In this document: positions 8,858 through 18,917 of the stretch, one piece after another
How the letters are laid out: the number at the start of each line of letters is the position of its first letter
Numbering within the stretch: position 1 is the first letter of the stretch
Assembly: GCA_903970445.1 (NCBI GenBank)
Contig: CAJCIP010000017.1
Coordinates: 28,951 to 92,950, forward strand
Direction of reading: 5' to 3'
DNA length: 64,000 nucleotides
DNA from: Verrucomicrobia bacterium Tous-C9LFEB
GTDB taxonomy: Bacteria; Acidobacteriota; Terriglobia; Terriglobales; Acidobacteriaceae
Position numbers and translations under genes: made by a program
The notes under the pieces: model-generated
Told to the model about the DNA's origin: nothing
Database searches by the model: none
The model's input: only the letters and a program-made list of their open reading frames with translations

Positions 8858-9904
8858 TCAGCGCGTGTAGCTTTGCCGGGTGCGAATCAAAATGTCCTTC
8901 GGTCGAAGCTCAGGATGTTGCTCAAAATAGGCGGGGCTGAGTGATAGCTGCAGCTTGCAAAGTGTGCCTGCGGGCTTGCTCCGCGAAGGTTTGTAGCCAA
9001 GCGTGTAACGCGCTCGCAGTGCGTCCAGCAAGGCCGCGAACTTGTCCACGACGTCGGCCTCAGCGGCGTATTGCACGGGACCGCCGGTCAGGTTGGCGAA
9101 GTGCTCGATGTCGCCGAAGCGACCGTGTTCCGGATGCCGGCGCTCGGCTGCGGTAAGAGTGCTTGTCTCGATAAGTGCGCTCACGACCACACCGGAACGT
9201 CCCAACGCATCCGCCGCTTCTGCCTGAGTATGTAGCACCGTGGGCGCGCCATCGCCGTGAGCTTTGATCATTGCAGTGTCTTCGTAATTTGCGGAGCCGT
9301 CGGTAAGCCAGACCTCTACTTTGCGGCTGTCTTTCGCGTGTGAGCGTTGCGCGAGCTCCGTCGCTTCGAAGACATCCTCGTAGATGAAGGTAGCTTTGTC
9401 CTTGTCAACGACGCCGGATGCATCGCCAAGAGCGAAGATGACCGATGGGCGATCCGTCGTGAAGCGTTGCAGCAGGGTGACGTGCGTGGAAAATGTCGCG
9501 ACCGCGACTTCGTCGTCTTCATGGAGATGCGTCAGCAAACGCCTTACTCCCAGCGCGAGCGGAAACAAGACGGGACGGACAGTGTCTGTTGCGTCGAAAA
9601 GCAGAAGCACGGAAAGCGGCAATGTGTTCTGGCTGAGTGATGAGACGTTCTGCGCCTCCCCATCTTCTGTGAGGACGAAGTCCTGTGATGTGAGGCCTGT
9701 GATGACCTGGCCTGTCTTGCGGTTCGTTACAGAGGCATCGAGCAGCACGAGCTGCGAGCTGACGTGCAGCGTTTCAGTGGTTGCGACGGGCGCCTGCGCG
9801 TCCGTTTCTTGCGCTCCTGCGCGAGCGAAGCTGAGCGAGCCAAGAACAGCAAACACGCCGATGCTGCGCAGCAGAGCTAGTCTATGGGCGCAGTTCCTGA
9901 ACAC
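8858..9904 (-). CDS. Secreted VWA-domain protein, acidobacterial VWFA-related type
   Basis: 348 residues with an N-terminal signal peptide (about 1-31, ending ARAGAQE). A short beta segment, LLDASVTNRKTGQVITGLT, precedes a von Willebrand A domain (about 95-310). The metal site is degenerate: DATDT instead of DxSxS, though VEVWLTDGS keeps a later strand with Asp. The C-terminal segment YTLGYKPS is characteristic of this family. Function is unknown; it is probably periplasmic and involved in protein binding. Its start overlaps the end of rpiA by 23 bp, so the two are translationally linked. A paralogue lies at 30294-31367. Confidence 0.87.
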   Translation of the reverse strand: MFRNCAHRLALLRSIGVFAVLGSLSFARAGAQETDAQAPVATTETLHVSSQLVLLDASVTNRKTGQVITGLTSQDFVLTEDGEAQNVSSLSQNTLPLSVLLLFDATDTVRPVLFPLALGVRRLLTHLHEDDEVAVATFSTHVTLLQRFTTDRPSVIFALGDASGVVDKDKATFIYEDVFEATELAQRSHAKDSRKVEVWLTDGSANYEDTAMIKAHGDGAPTVLHTQAEAADALGRSGVVVSALIETSTLTAAERRHPEHGRFGDIEHFANLTGGPVQYAAEADVVDKFAALLDALRARYTLGYKPSRSKPAGTLCKLQLSLSPAYFEQHPELRPKDILIRTRQSYTR

Positions 9905-10559
9905 CGTTTTCTCCAGCGATGAGAGCCAATGTCGCCATGCCGAGGAACAGGCCGTGCTCCACCACGCCGACGATGTGGCGAATGTCTTCAGCCGTTTTGG
10001 TGGGATCCTTGATCTCGCCGCAAGCGCAGTCGAGGATGAAGTTGCCTTCGTCAGTGATGTAGGCTGAGCCGTCAGGATGATGCCGCTGTCCCGGATTGAG
10101 GCCTAGCACCTCCAGCCTGCGGGAGACGATTGGCATCGCCATCTTGATCACCTCGACAGGCAGCGGAAACTTCCCTAAGTGCGCGACGACTTTGGTCGAG
10201 TCGGCGACCACGATGTACTCGCGGGCTGAGCTGATGACGATCTTCTCGCGCAGCATCGCGCCCCCACCGCCCTTGATCAACGCGAGGCCAGGGGCAACTT
10301 CGTCTGCACCATCGATGACGAGATCGAGCGTGGGGGTTTCTTCGAAAGTCGTGATCGGGATGCCGAGCTGCACGGCGAGATCGTGGCTGGCGTCAGAGGA
10401 AGCGATGCAGCGAATGCTGAGGCCCTGCTTCACCTTTTCGCCGAGTGCTTTGATGAACAGCGTAGCCGTGGTGCCAGTACCAAGGCCGACAGCCATGCCG
10501 TCCTTGACGAACTCCAATGCGCGCTTGCCTGCCAGCTCTTTTGCTTCCGTCTGTGTCAT
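9882..10559 (-). CDS. rpiA: Ribose-5-phosphate isomerase A
   Basis: 225 residues from MTQTEAKEL. The open frame extends upstream to 10718 but that part overlaps the DUF3800 gene and is not RpiA-like. Signature motifs are GLGTGTTA (25-32), the catalytic DGADEVAP (83-90) and KGGGGAMLREK (96-106). It interconverts ribose-5-phosphate and ribulose-5-phosphate in the cytosol. It starts 4 bp after the DUF3800 stop and runs into the VWA gene, so all three are likely in one transcript. With tkt upstream and zwf/pgl downstream it belongs to the pentose phosphate group. Confidence 0.95.
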   Translation of the reverse strand: MTQTEAKELAGKRALEFVKDGMAVGLGTGTTATLFIKALGEKVKQGLSIRCIASSDASHDLAVQLGIPITTFEETPTLDLVIDGADEVAPGLALIKGGGGAMLREKIVISSAREYIVVADSTKVVAHLGKFPLPVEVIKMAMPIVSRRLEVLGLNPGQRHHPDGSAYITDEGNFILDCACGEIKDPTKTAEDIRHIVGVVEHGLFLGMATLALIAGENGVQELRP

Positions 10560-10563
10560 GTGG

Positions 10564-11259
10564 TTACCTGCGGTACAGCCCGTGAACGATGCCACCTTCA
10601 CTGTCGAAACAATGCGAGATGATGTCGTAGAACTTAGAGTCATCGTGCTCGAAATGCCGAAACATTGCGTAAGCGACGAGGTCAGCCAACTGGATAAGTC
10701 GTGACGCGTCCGAGTCAACGAACACAGGAATTTCGGCGAAGTTCCGAGTGAGTCCGAAGGTATGGCCAGTTCGCTTGAATTCGCGAGCGAGCGTTTGTAT
10801 GCGCCGTTCCGTGGCGCATTTGTCGAATACCATCAAACCGCGTTGAGTATTTCCTTGCTTATGGAGGCGACCAAGAAATTGATCGAAGCGACTGCTTATC
10901 TGCTCGAAAGCGACTTGCACAACATCCTGACCGGCAAAGTTTTGTTTGTCGAGCACGGCTCCAAAGAGTCTTACATTCTTAGGAAATCGCTGCCGAATGC
11001 CGATGATCAACGAATCGGAAATGGCCTGTTCACGTGTTGCGAGAGGGGTATGCCGCCACTTCCCTTTGCCGGACCGCATGGGACTGCCGTGTAGCTCGAT
11101 GCGGTCCGGCTCGTGTACGTCGAAACGGAGAGCAATTTCGGTCAGATCCTGTTCAATCCAATGAGGCTCTCGTTCGAATACGGCAATGCCGGCCAAGACA
11201 AAGTAGCGCTGGGCTGGATCACTGACTGATCCTGATTCGTCGACGTACAGCAGGTACAT
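10564..11259 (-). CDS. DUF3800 domain protein
   Basis: 231 residues. The N-terminus MYLLYVDESGSVSD carries the acidic DESG motif of the DUF3800 family, and the C-terminal part has VDSDASRLIQLADLVAYA, the second conserved acidic segment. The family has a predicted RNase H-like fold and is often seen near mobile or defence genes, but its biochemical role is unknown. It is wedged directly upstream of rpiA (4-bp gap) and downstream of a 10-bp perfect hairpin. The start has GAGGGCGG close to the ATG. It is probably an insertion into the metabolic cluster. Confidence 0.82.
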   Translation of the reverse strand: MYLLYVDESGSVSDPAQRYFVLAGIAVFEREPHWIEQDLTEIALRFDVHEPDRIELHGSPMRSGKGKWRHTPLATREQAISDSLIIGIRQRFPKNVRLFGAVLDKQNFAGQDVVQVAFEQISSRFDQFLGRLHKQGNTQRGLMVFDKCATERRIQTLAREFKRTGHTFGLTRNFAEIPVFVDSDASRLIQLADLVAYAMFRHFEHDDSKFYDIISHCFDSEGGIVHGLYRR

Positions 11260-11277
11260 TCCGCCCTCACGCGAGAA

Positions 11278-11300
11278 GGGGCTGCTCTGAGAGCAGCCCC
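11278..11300. other. Strong hairpin upstream of the DUF3800 gene
   Basis: GGGGCTGCTC and GAGCAGCCCC form a perfect 10-bp stem with a TGA loop, ending 18 bases before the DUF3800 start codon. No T-run follows on either strand. It could end transcription from the small upstream gene (stop at 11407) or act as a 5' leader element. Confidence 0.5.
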
Positions 11301-11406
11301 AATAAGGAGGTCAGGAGAGACAAACGCTCTGCGCACCGCAAGGGCAGTGCTCCCGGCCTGATTTGAGTCTACTTCCTGTGGAATACAACCGCAAATAGCG
11401 TGAGCG

Positions 11407-11730
11407 TCAGAAGTTCTTGTTTTCTACCAGCCAGCCGCTCTGCGCGTCGCCGTCCGAGGGGTTTTCGGGTGGAAAAAACGTGGTCATCGTCGACATAGCT
11501 TTACGCAGCGCAAGTTCTTCTGTGCTGGCGTAGGTAGCTGGAACCTCGGGCGGGGCACCAAAGCAGTGGCTCTGCGTAAAACTGTAATGGTCGTCGTCGT
11601 GTGGCTCGGCATTGAACCAGATTTTTACGCGCACCGTCTTCAGGCCGAATACGGTGAAACTGTATTCGCCAACAAGAACGCGAAGATGTTTGAAGTCCTC
11701 ACTGCATTTGTAGGTTTGAATGTCGATCAT
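11407..11730 (-). CDS. Small protein of unknown function
   Basis: 107 residues starting MIDIQTYKCSEDF; AGGAAG lies nine bases before this ATG, which decides against the longer frame to 11871. There is no signal peptide or membrane segment. Residues 20-45 (VLVGEYSFTVFGLKTVRVKIWF) look like a beta-rich stretch and the C-terminal half is acidic and Pro-rich. I recognise no family. It stands alone between the tkt terminator and the hairpin before DUF3800. Confidence 0.55.
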   Translation of the reverse strand: MIDIQTYKCSEDFKHLRVLVGEYSFTVFGLKTVRVKIWFNAEPHDDDHYSFTQSHCFGAPPEVPATYASTEELALRKAMSTMTTFFPPENPSDGDAQSGWLVENKNF

Positions 11731-11771
11731 CGAGCAGGACTTCCTGACGGGTAACGCTTTGTCAGAGAAAG

Positions 11772-11798
11772 AAATAGGCCGGGCGAGTTGCCCGGCCT
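11772..11798 (-). terminator. Terminator of tkt
   Basis: On the minus strand GGCCGGGC / GCCCGGCC (arms 11790-11797 and 11777-11784) with a 5-nt loop is followed by ATTTCTTTC. It lies about 20 bases after the tkt stop codon. Confidence 0.75.
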
Positions 11799-11815
11799 TC
11801 GCGTATGCCTTGTTC

Positions 11816-13813
<1,998 letters not shown>

Positions 13814-13948
13814 GCGAATGCGTTTTCCTCTTCTATTACTGGAAATAAGACGGGGCGCGGTTCCCGGAAGATGGCCCGGCAATGCGGGCCGCCGTGAGCA
13901 AAAGGCGCGCGGCGGTCGCCCTCTAGTGTACAAGGATGAGTTACGAGC

Positions 13949-14710
13949 TCAGGATCGCGGTCTGGGTGCAGGCCTGTGCGACGGCGGGTAGGGGTCCGTG
14001 TAGAGCTTATCGTAACGATCGCGAAGCAGGCCGTAACACTCACACGTATGCTGCTCCAGGAGTTTGCGGTTGACGATCGTCACCACACCGCGTTTGTACT
14101 TGATGCAGCCTGCGCGCTGCAATTTACCTGCTACCTCGGCGACCGTCGTCCGGCGGGTTCCGAGCATGTCGGCAAGGAACTCCTGCGTCATTGGAAGGGC
14201 ATCCAGTTCTGCGCGGTCCTGCACCATCAACATCCAGCGTGCGAAACGGGCCTGTGCGCGGTGCAGCCGGTTGCATGCTGTGATTTGGTAGGCGAGGTTC
14301 AACTGCATCTGGATGAAGTCGAGAATGCGGGAGTGAATTTCCGGGTCCTCATCAAACTGGCGCTGCAGTTCTTTCATCGGAATTCTAAGTGCGGTGCCAG
14401 CGAGTTGCATCTCCGCGCGGCCAATCGGCTCACAGTTGCCAAGAAGAAATATAGAACCAGCTACAGCCTCACGACCGAGTGTCGCTAACTCGATGCTGTT
14501 TCCGCGCTGCGAGGTGAATACGAACGAAACGATGCCTGAAGTCAGAAAGTAGGCAAAGCGCGGTTCCTCCCCGGACTCAAATAAAGGGGTGCAGAGGGGC
14601 ATGTCGCAGTGCTCGGAAGCGCGCACAAGGCGACTCCTGGCAGGCTCGGAGAGAGCGTTCAGGAAGAAATTACCTGCGCCTCGTGACTGCAACGGCCTAT
14701 GCTCGTCCAT
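13949..14710 (-). CDS. Crp/Fnr-family transcription regulator
   Basis: 253 residues from MDEHRPLQSR; the frame extends to 14833 without family similarity. The N-terminal part (about 20-140) is a cyclic-nucleotide-binding-like beta-roll (PLFESGEEPRFAYFLTSG, LGREAVAGS). The C-terminal winged helix contains MTQEFLADMLGTRRTTVAEV, the recognition helix region. There is no N-terminal Cys cluster, so it is not an oxygen-sensing Fnr, and the ligand residues for cAMP are not evident. The last residues are His/Pro/Arg-rich. It lies between tkt and the cold-shock gene; targets unknown. Confidence 0.88.
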   Translation of the reverse strand: MDEHRPLQSRGAGNFFLNALSEPARSRLVRASEHCDMPLCTPLFESGEEPRFAYFLTSGIVSFVFTSQRGNSIELATLGREAVAGSIFLLGNCEPIGRAEMQLAGTALRIPMKELQRQFDEDPEIHSRILDFIQMQLNLAYQITACNRLHRAQARFARWMLMVQDRAELDALPMTQEFLADMLGTRRTTVAEVAGKLQRAGCIKYKRGVVTIVNRKLLEQHTCECYGLLRDRYDKLYTDPYPPSHRPAPRPRS

Positions 14711-14812
14711 CTCGCCGCTCCAATGTGCGTACTCGGCAAACGTGCAACCGGCTGTGGAAGCGAGTATGAAAGTAACCAATCCTGTAGCGAATGTCCAGTA
14801 GACAACGCAGCA

Positions 14813-14832
14813 TGTCCTGTTCGCGCAGGACA
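14813..14832. other. Hairpin downstream of the cold-shock gene
   Basis: TGTCCTG and CAGGACA form a 7-bp stem with a 6-nt loop, 15 bases after the csp stop. AGCA/TGCT outside it extend the stem with a bulge. There is no T-run, so termination is only possible. Confidence 0.4.
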
Positions 14833-14847
14833 CCCTGCTGATGTGCG

Positions 14848-15066
14848 CTAGAGCGCCCGGTCAGTGATAATGACGTTGTCAGCCTGCGGACCCTTTGTTC
14901 CCTGGATGATGGCGAACTCAACATCGTCGCCCTCTTTCAGTGACTTGTATCCGTCGGCCTGGATGCTGCTGTAGTGCACAAACACGTCGGGCCCGGAAGG
15001 GCTGCTCAGGAAACCGAATCCCTTTGCATTGTTGAACCAGACCACTTTTCCCTTGAGTCGTTCCAT
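14848..15066 (-). CDS. Cold-shock domain protein
   Basis: 72 residues, a single cold-shock domain. RNP1 is KGFGFLS and RNP2 is VFVHYSS; the usual first motif [14 protein letters not shown] is complete. These small cytosolic proteins bind single-stranded RNA/DNA and act as RNA chaperones. It is a lone gene with a leader that can fold (see 15083-15109). Whether it is cold-induced or constitutive cannot be said. Confidence 0.95.
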   Translation of the reverse strand: MERLKGKVVWFNNAKGFGFLSSPSGPDVFVHYSSIQADGYKSLKEGDDVEFAIIQGTKGPQADNVIITDRAL

Positions 15067-15082
15067 GGTAAACCTGCTCTTC

Positions 15083-15109
15083 CCTTACTGTTGCTCTAAG
15101 AGAGTAAGG
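15083..15109 (-). promoter_or_regulatory. Leader hairpin of the cold-shock gene
   Basis: CCTTAC (15083-15088) pairs with GTAAGG (15104-15109), with a smaller CTCT/AGAG pairing inside, 17 bases or so before the csp start codon. Cold-shock genes commonly carry structured leaders; the role here is inferred. Confidence 0.3.
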
Positions 15110-15210
15110 AATGGCAGGCATGGCCGTCTGTCTAATACCGGACAAAGGCTGGTTCGCAGCTCAGGTGAATTTGCATGATTGTGAGCTGTAGGGCTCGCGA
15201 GGAGCGGGAG

Positions 15211-15471
15211 ATGAACTGGCACGTGCGCGACGAGACCTTGAGAATCTGGGTGTCCATCGCAATCAGCCTATTATGGATTCCTACTGCGGCTGCTGCGGCG
15301 TTCCTCATGCGTTTGCTCTTCGACGCTAAGAGGTTCCCCTATGACGGACAAGAAGGACTCGACGCCGTTTTATTTGCGCTGGTGGCCGGCGTTTTGGCGC
15401 TGCTGACTTCATACCTTGTCTTCCGCCTATGTCTACGGGCACTAGGTCCTGGACCGCAGAGCAAACACTGA
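15211..15471 (+). CDS. Small two-helix membrane protein, unknown
   Basis: 86 residues from MNWHVRDETLR, preceded by GAGGAG; the frame begins 12 codons earlier at 15175. Two hydrophobic segments (WVSIAISLLWIPTAAAAAF and AVLFALVAGVLALLTSYLVF) are separated by a polar loop. No family is recognised. It converges on the glucoamylase gene with a 14-bp gap. Confidence 0.55.
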   Translation: MNWHVRDETLRIWVSIAISLLWIPTAAAAAFLMRLLFDAKRFPYDGQEGLDAVLFALVAGVLALLTSYLVFRLCLRALGPGPQSKH

Positions 15472-15485
15472 GCATTCCTCAACCT

Positions 15486-17954
15486 TCAAGACTTCGGCTT
15501 GGTTGCCGCGCTTCCCTCCTGCGCAGGGCGCGGAGTAATCGTCACGTCGCAGTTGCGTCCGAGCCAGCGGTCGTTTTGGGGCCAATGCATTGTGAAGGTG
15601 ATGGTCTCCGTGGGTGTTTTGCCGGCGTCGATATCGACATACCAGCCCGGCCGCCCTACGTTTTTGGATTCGCTGGTCTGCTTCGTCGCCCAGTTGTCCA
15701 TCGTCCAAACGACACGAAAACGATCCGCATCCATGATGCGCAGCGTGCCGCCCTCCACCATGGCGGAGATTGGGCGCGCGGTCTGAAAAATTTCCAGGCG
15801 GCTGTGGAACGTGCGATCCTCGGGCTTCACGGCGTAGCGCTTCTCGACGATAGGGATACGGTCGTACACCTTTCCATCGACAACGGAGCGCAGCAGCTTG
15901 ATGTATTCCGCATGCGCCCACACCAAAGGCTGCGCAGAACCTGCGGACTGGCCGAAGTACATGCCCTCTGACGGCAGATCGGCGAAGTCCCACACCTGTT
16001 CGGGGAGCATGCCTCCGACAGAACTGAACGCCTCGATCGCATGGACGTACGGCTTTACGTCTCCACCCGCGGCAAGCTCGTAATGCGCGCGCTCGCCGGT
16101 GAGGATCGGCCACGCCCGGCCCTGGCCGGAGCCGGTGAATGGGCCGCCATCTTTGCGTTGGCCGTAGCCATCGTGGTTGTAGCGGCGCCAGCACGGGCCG
16201 TTCGGCGTGTCTCGTTTCAGCACGGCATCGACCACCTTTAGCGAGTCGATCACCAGCGGATCATCCGCACGCCGAATGCCGTAGCGCACAAGCTCGAGGA
16301 AGCCCGCGTCGATGACCTCGCGTGCTTCGAAGCCATATTTCTCATTCGGCTCCCGATTGGCGATGTGGATCTCACCCGGCGCCACTGCTGAGTTGTGAAA
16401 CGGCTCACCTTCGGCCGGCGGGCGAATGCGCATGTAGTGGTACGGCACTTCCGGCAGCAGCACACCCTGCCTGGTTGTCGTCCAATCATCGAGATTCGCC
16501 TCAATCCAGTCGGCATAGTCCTCAAGAAATGTGCCGAGTTCCGCGGAGCCGCGTTCCCGCAGAATGTCCCCTGCGCAGATGAGCGCGGAGATGACGGCGG
16601 CCAACGTAGAGGGCGAGTAGCCTGCATTTTCTTCCCAGCGCTCCTGCTGCGTTACCGGGGCATAGCGTACGAGAAAGGCTGCGGCGGAGGCGACAAAGGC
16701 GAAGATGTCGAAGTTGCCGAGCGCGTCGAGCTTCCATAAACGCCAGGCGAGAATGATCGGGAACGCGACTTCATCCAACTGGATGCCGGACCAATACGGC
16801 GTTCCATCGATCCAGAAGTTTTGCGCGAAACCGCCGTCCGGGTGCTGCGCGCAAGCGAGATACACCAGTGCTCGCAGGGCCGTATCATTGCGGCCGCAGG
16901 CCAACATGGCGGTGGCTGACTGCACCATGTCGCGCGTCCAGACCAGATGGTAGCCGCCCAGGTCGTCGTCGGATTTTGCCGCTCCCCAGGGGATGGAAGC
17001 AGAAGCGATGAACGCTCCGGAGTAGGTCTTGTCCTCGTGCGTCAGGATGACGTTCTGCGAGATGCGCAGCAGGTCTCCGCCGTCTGTTGAGGCTGCGGCT
17101 AAACGGTCCGGCACAGCCGCGCGGTTCCACTGCACGATGAAGCGGTCGCGCAGCGAGGCGTAGGGGCTGGCCAGCGTCTGCATCATGCCCGCAACGGCGG
17201 AGTGGTTGCCGTGGCCAAGCGCTATGGCGATGGTGAACTCACGATTGCGCTCCACATCGACCTCACCCATCAACGCCAGATTGCCGTCCAAAGCCTGGCC
17301 GAAATTCCAGGTCATGCGCATGTGGGTAGCGAGGTCCTGATAGCCATCGCTTTTGCCGACGTAGCCGCAGCTGGAGCGACTGAATCCGCAGCTCGCGCCG
17401 AAACAAAGGGAAACGCTGTCCTTCCAGGCAAGAATGCAACGCGAGCCGGCAATTTGCACCGAGCGCGCGTTATTCCCGGCGCCGCCACCGTTCAGGTGCG
17501 GTGCGAGCAGAGCGTAACACTTCAGACGCGACAGCAGTTCTTCTTCACCCTCGATCTTTACGTTCACCAGAACGACGGGATGGTGGGGATCAGAGATGAA
17601 CTCCTTGGTGACTTTGTAGCGGCCGCCGGGATCGCTGGCGGTGAGGCGAACCGCGAGAGCCCTGGGATCCATGTACTCAAACTTGTAGTTCAGGTCGCGC
17701 TTTTCTTCGTGGAAGAAAGTTTCTTCATCGGTGAAGAGCAGCTCCATGTCGCGGGTTTGCGGGCGGTCGATAGTCGGGTAATAGATCTCGTTCAACGTGC
17801 CGTGCGACATCGTGTACCAGATCTTGCTGGAGGCGGCGTAGGCGGTAGCGACCGCGTCTTTTCTACTCGAAGTCCAGCGCGGCTCGAGACCCGGGGCGCC
17901 GAAGGCGGGGCCGTCATCGTCCAGCCAGTTGTAGCTTCCACTTGCGATGCTCAT
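15486..17954 (-). CDS. Glucoamylase-type glucan 1,4-alpha-glucosidase, GH15
   Basis: 822 residues. The N-terminal third is the beta-sandwich domain found in prokaryotic GH15 enzymes; the rest is the (alpha/alpha)6 barrel. Recognisable active-site segments are [54 protein letters not shown] and LPEQVWD, the Glu of the last being the likely base. No signal peptide is seen, so it probably acts in the cytosol on maltodextrins or related glucans, releasing glucose for the glk gene at 3.2 kb. It is divergent from sod with about 150 bp between them. Confidence 0.93.
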   Translation of the reverse strand: MSIASGSYNWLDDDGPAFGAPGLEPRWTSSRKDAVATAYAASSKIWYTMSHGTLNEIYYPTIDRPQTRDMELLFTDEETFFHEEKRDLNYKFEYMDPRALAVRLTASDPGGRYKVTKEFISDPHHPVVLVNVKIEGEEELLSRLKCYALLAPHLNGGGAGNNARSVQIAGSRCILAWKDSVSLCFGASCGFSRSSCGYVGKSDGYQDLATHMRMTWNFGQALDGNLALMGEVDVERNREFTIAIALGHGNHSAVAGMMQTLASPYASLRDRFIVQWNRAAVPDRLAAASTDGGDLLRISQNVILTHEDKTYSGAFIASASIPWGAAKSDDDLGGYHLVWTRDMVQSATAMLACGRNDTALRALVYLACAQHPDGGFAQNFWIDGTPYWSGIQLDEVAFPIILAWRLWKLDALGNFDIFAFVASAAAFLVRYAPVTQQERWEENAGYSPSTLAAVISALICAGDILRERGSAELGTFLEDYADWIEANLDDWTTTRQGVLLPEVPYHYMRIRPPAEGEPFHNSAVAPGEIHIANREPNEKYGFEAREVIDAGFLELVRYGIRRADDPLVIDSLKVVDAVLKRDTPNGPCWRRYNHDGYGQRKDGGPFTGSGQGRAWPILTGERAHYELAAGGDVKPYVHAIEAFSSVGGMLPEQVWDFADLPSEGMYFGQSAGSAQPLVWAHAEYIKLLRSVVDGKVYDRIPIVEKRYAVKPEDRTFHSRLEIFQTARPISAMVEGGTLRIMDADRFRVVWTMDNWATKQTSESKNVGRPGWYVDIDAGKTPTETITFTMHWPQNDRWLGRNCDVTITPRPAQEGSAATKPKS

Positions 17955-18102
17955 GCGTGCTATTAGACCGCAAATGCCTGCGGACGCAGCTGGGAATCGA
18001 CGTGGGAATATTCAGGACGGAACTCTAACTCTGAGCCGCGCGTGCCGCAGTCGGCATCCTATGTTGCACACGCTGAAGCGAAACAGCAAAAGGAGCACGC
18101 AC

Positions 18103-18717
18103 GTGGCATTTGAACTTCCTCCCCTTCCGTACGACTACGCCGCTTTGGAACCGCACATCGATGAAGCGACCATGAAGCTGCATCACGATAAGCATCACCA
18201 GACCTACGTGACCAACCTGAATGGCGCCGTAGAGAAGCACCCTGACCTGGGCAAGAAGACTCCGGAAGAGCTGCTGAAGGACCTCGACAGCGTCCCGGAG
18301 GATGTGCGCACAGTTGTGCGTAACAATGGCGGCGGCCATGTGAACCACACCATGTTCTGGCAGATCATGAAGCCCAGCGGCGGCGGTGAACCGACAGGCA
18401 ACATTGCCAGCCAGATAACGACCGACTTTGGTTCGTTTGACGATTTCAAGAAGACGTTCAACGAGACAACAGCGAAGCAGTTCGGTGCAGGTTGGGGATG
18501 GCTGGTGTGGAAAGGTGGCAAGCTTACCATTCTGACGACACCAAACCAGGACAGCCCGCTGTCGCAGGGTCTCTATCCCATTCTCGGGAACGATGTATGG
18601 GAGCACGCCTACTACCTGAAATACCAGAACAAGCGCATCGATTACCTCGCCGCCTGGTGGAACACGGTGAATTGGGAAGAGGTCAATAAGCGATTCGATC
18701 ACGCGCAAAAGTCATAG
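18103..18717 (+). CDS. sod: Superoxide dismutase, Fe/Mn family
   Basis: 204 residues. The start is GTG at 18103: AGGAG lies seven bases before it and the protein then begins [11 protein letters not shown] as in other family members; the upstream ATG at 18061 would add 14 unrelated residues. Metal ligands are His27 ([11 protein letters not shown]), His in [11 protein letters not shown], and Asp/His in [12 protein letters not shown]. It dismutates superoxide in the cytosol. Fe or Mn preference is not assigned. A good terminator follows. Confidence 0.95.
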   Translation: MAFELPPLPYDYAALEPHIDEATMKLHHDKHHQTYVTNLNGAVEKHPDLGKKTPEELLKDLDSVPEDVRTVVRNNGGGHVNHTMFWQIMKPSGGGEPTGNIASQITTDFGSFDDFKKTFNETTAKQFGAGWGWLVWKGGKLTILTTPNQDSPLSQGLYPILGNDVWEHAYYLKYQNKRIDYLAAWWNTVNWEEVNKRFDHAQKS

Positions 18718-18738
18718 TTGCGTCTCTTCGGCATTGCG

Positions 18739-18775
18739 GGCCACTCTCATCAAACAGAGTGGCCTTTGCTTTTGC
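18739..18775 (+). terminator. Terminator after sod
   Basis: GGCCACTC (18739-18746) and GAGTGGCC (18757-18764) form an 8-bp stem with a 10-nt loop followed by TTTGCTTTTGC, 20 bases after the sod stop. Confidence 0.8.
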
Positions 18776-18917
18776 TTCATGTTGATCCGTGGACGCGATC
18801 TTTGATACAAGCGCCGGCCCTTCTCCTAGGTGCTCGGCACTGTTCGGTAGTCGCACAGAAGAGTCTTTCATCGGACATTTTGCGTCCTACTGATAATCAC
18901 GTTCCTGTGGGGGATTC

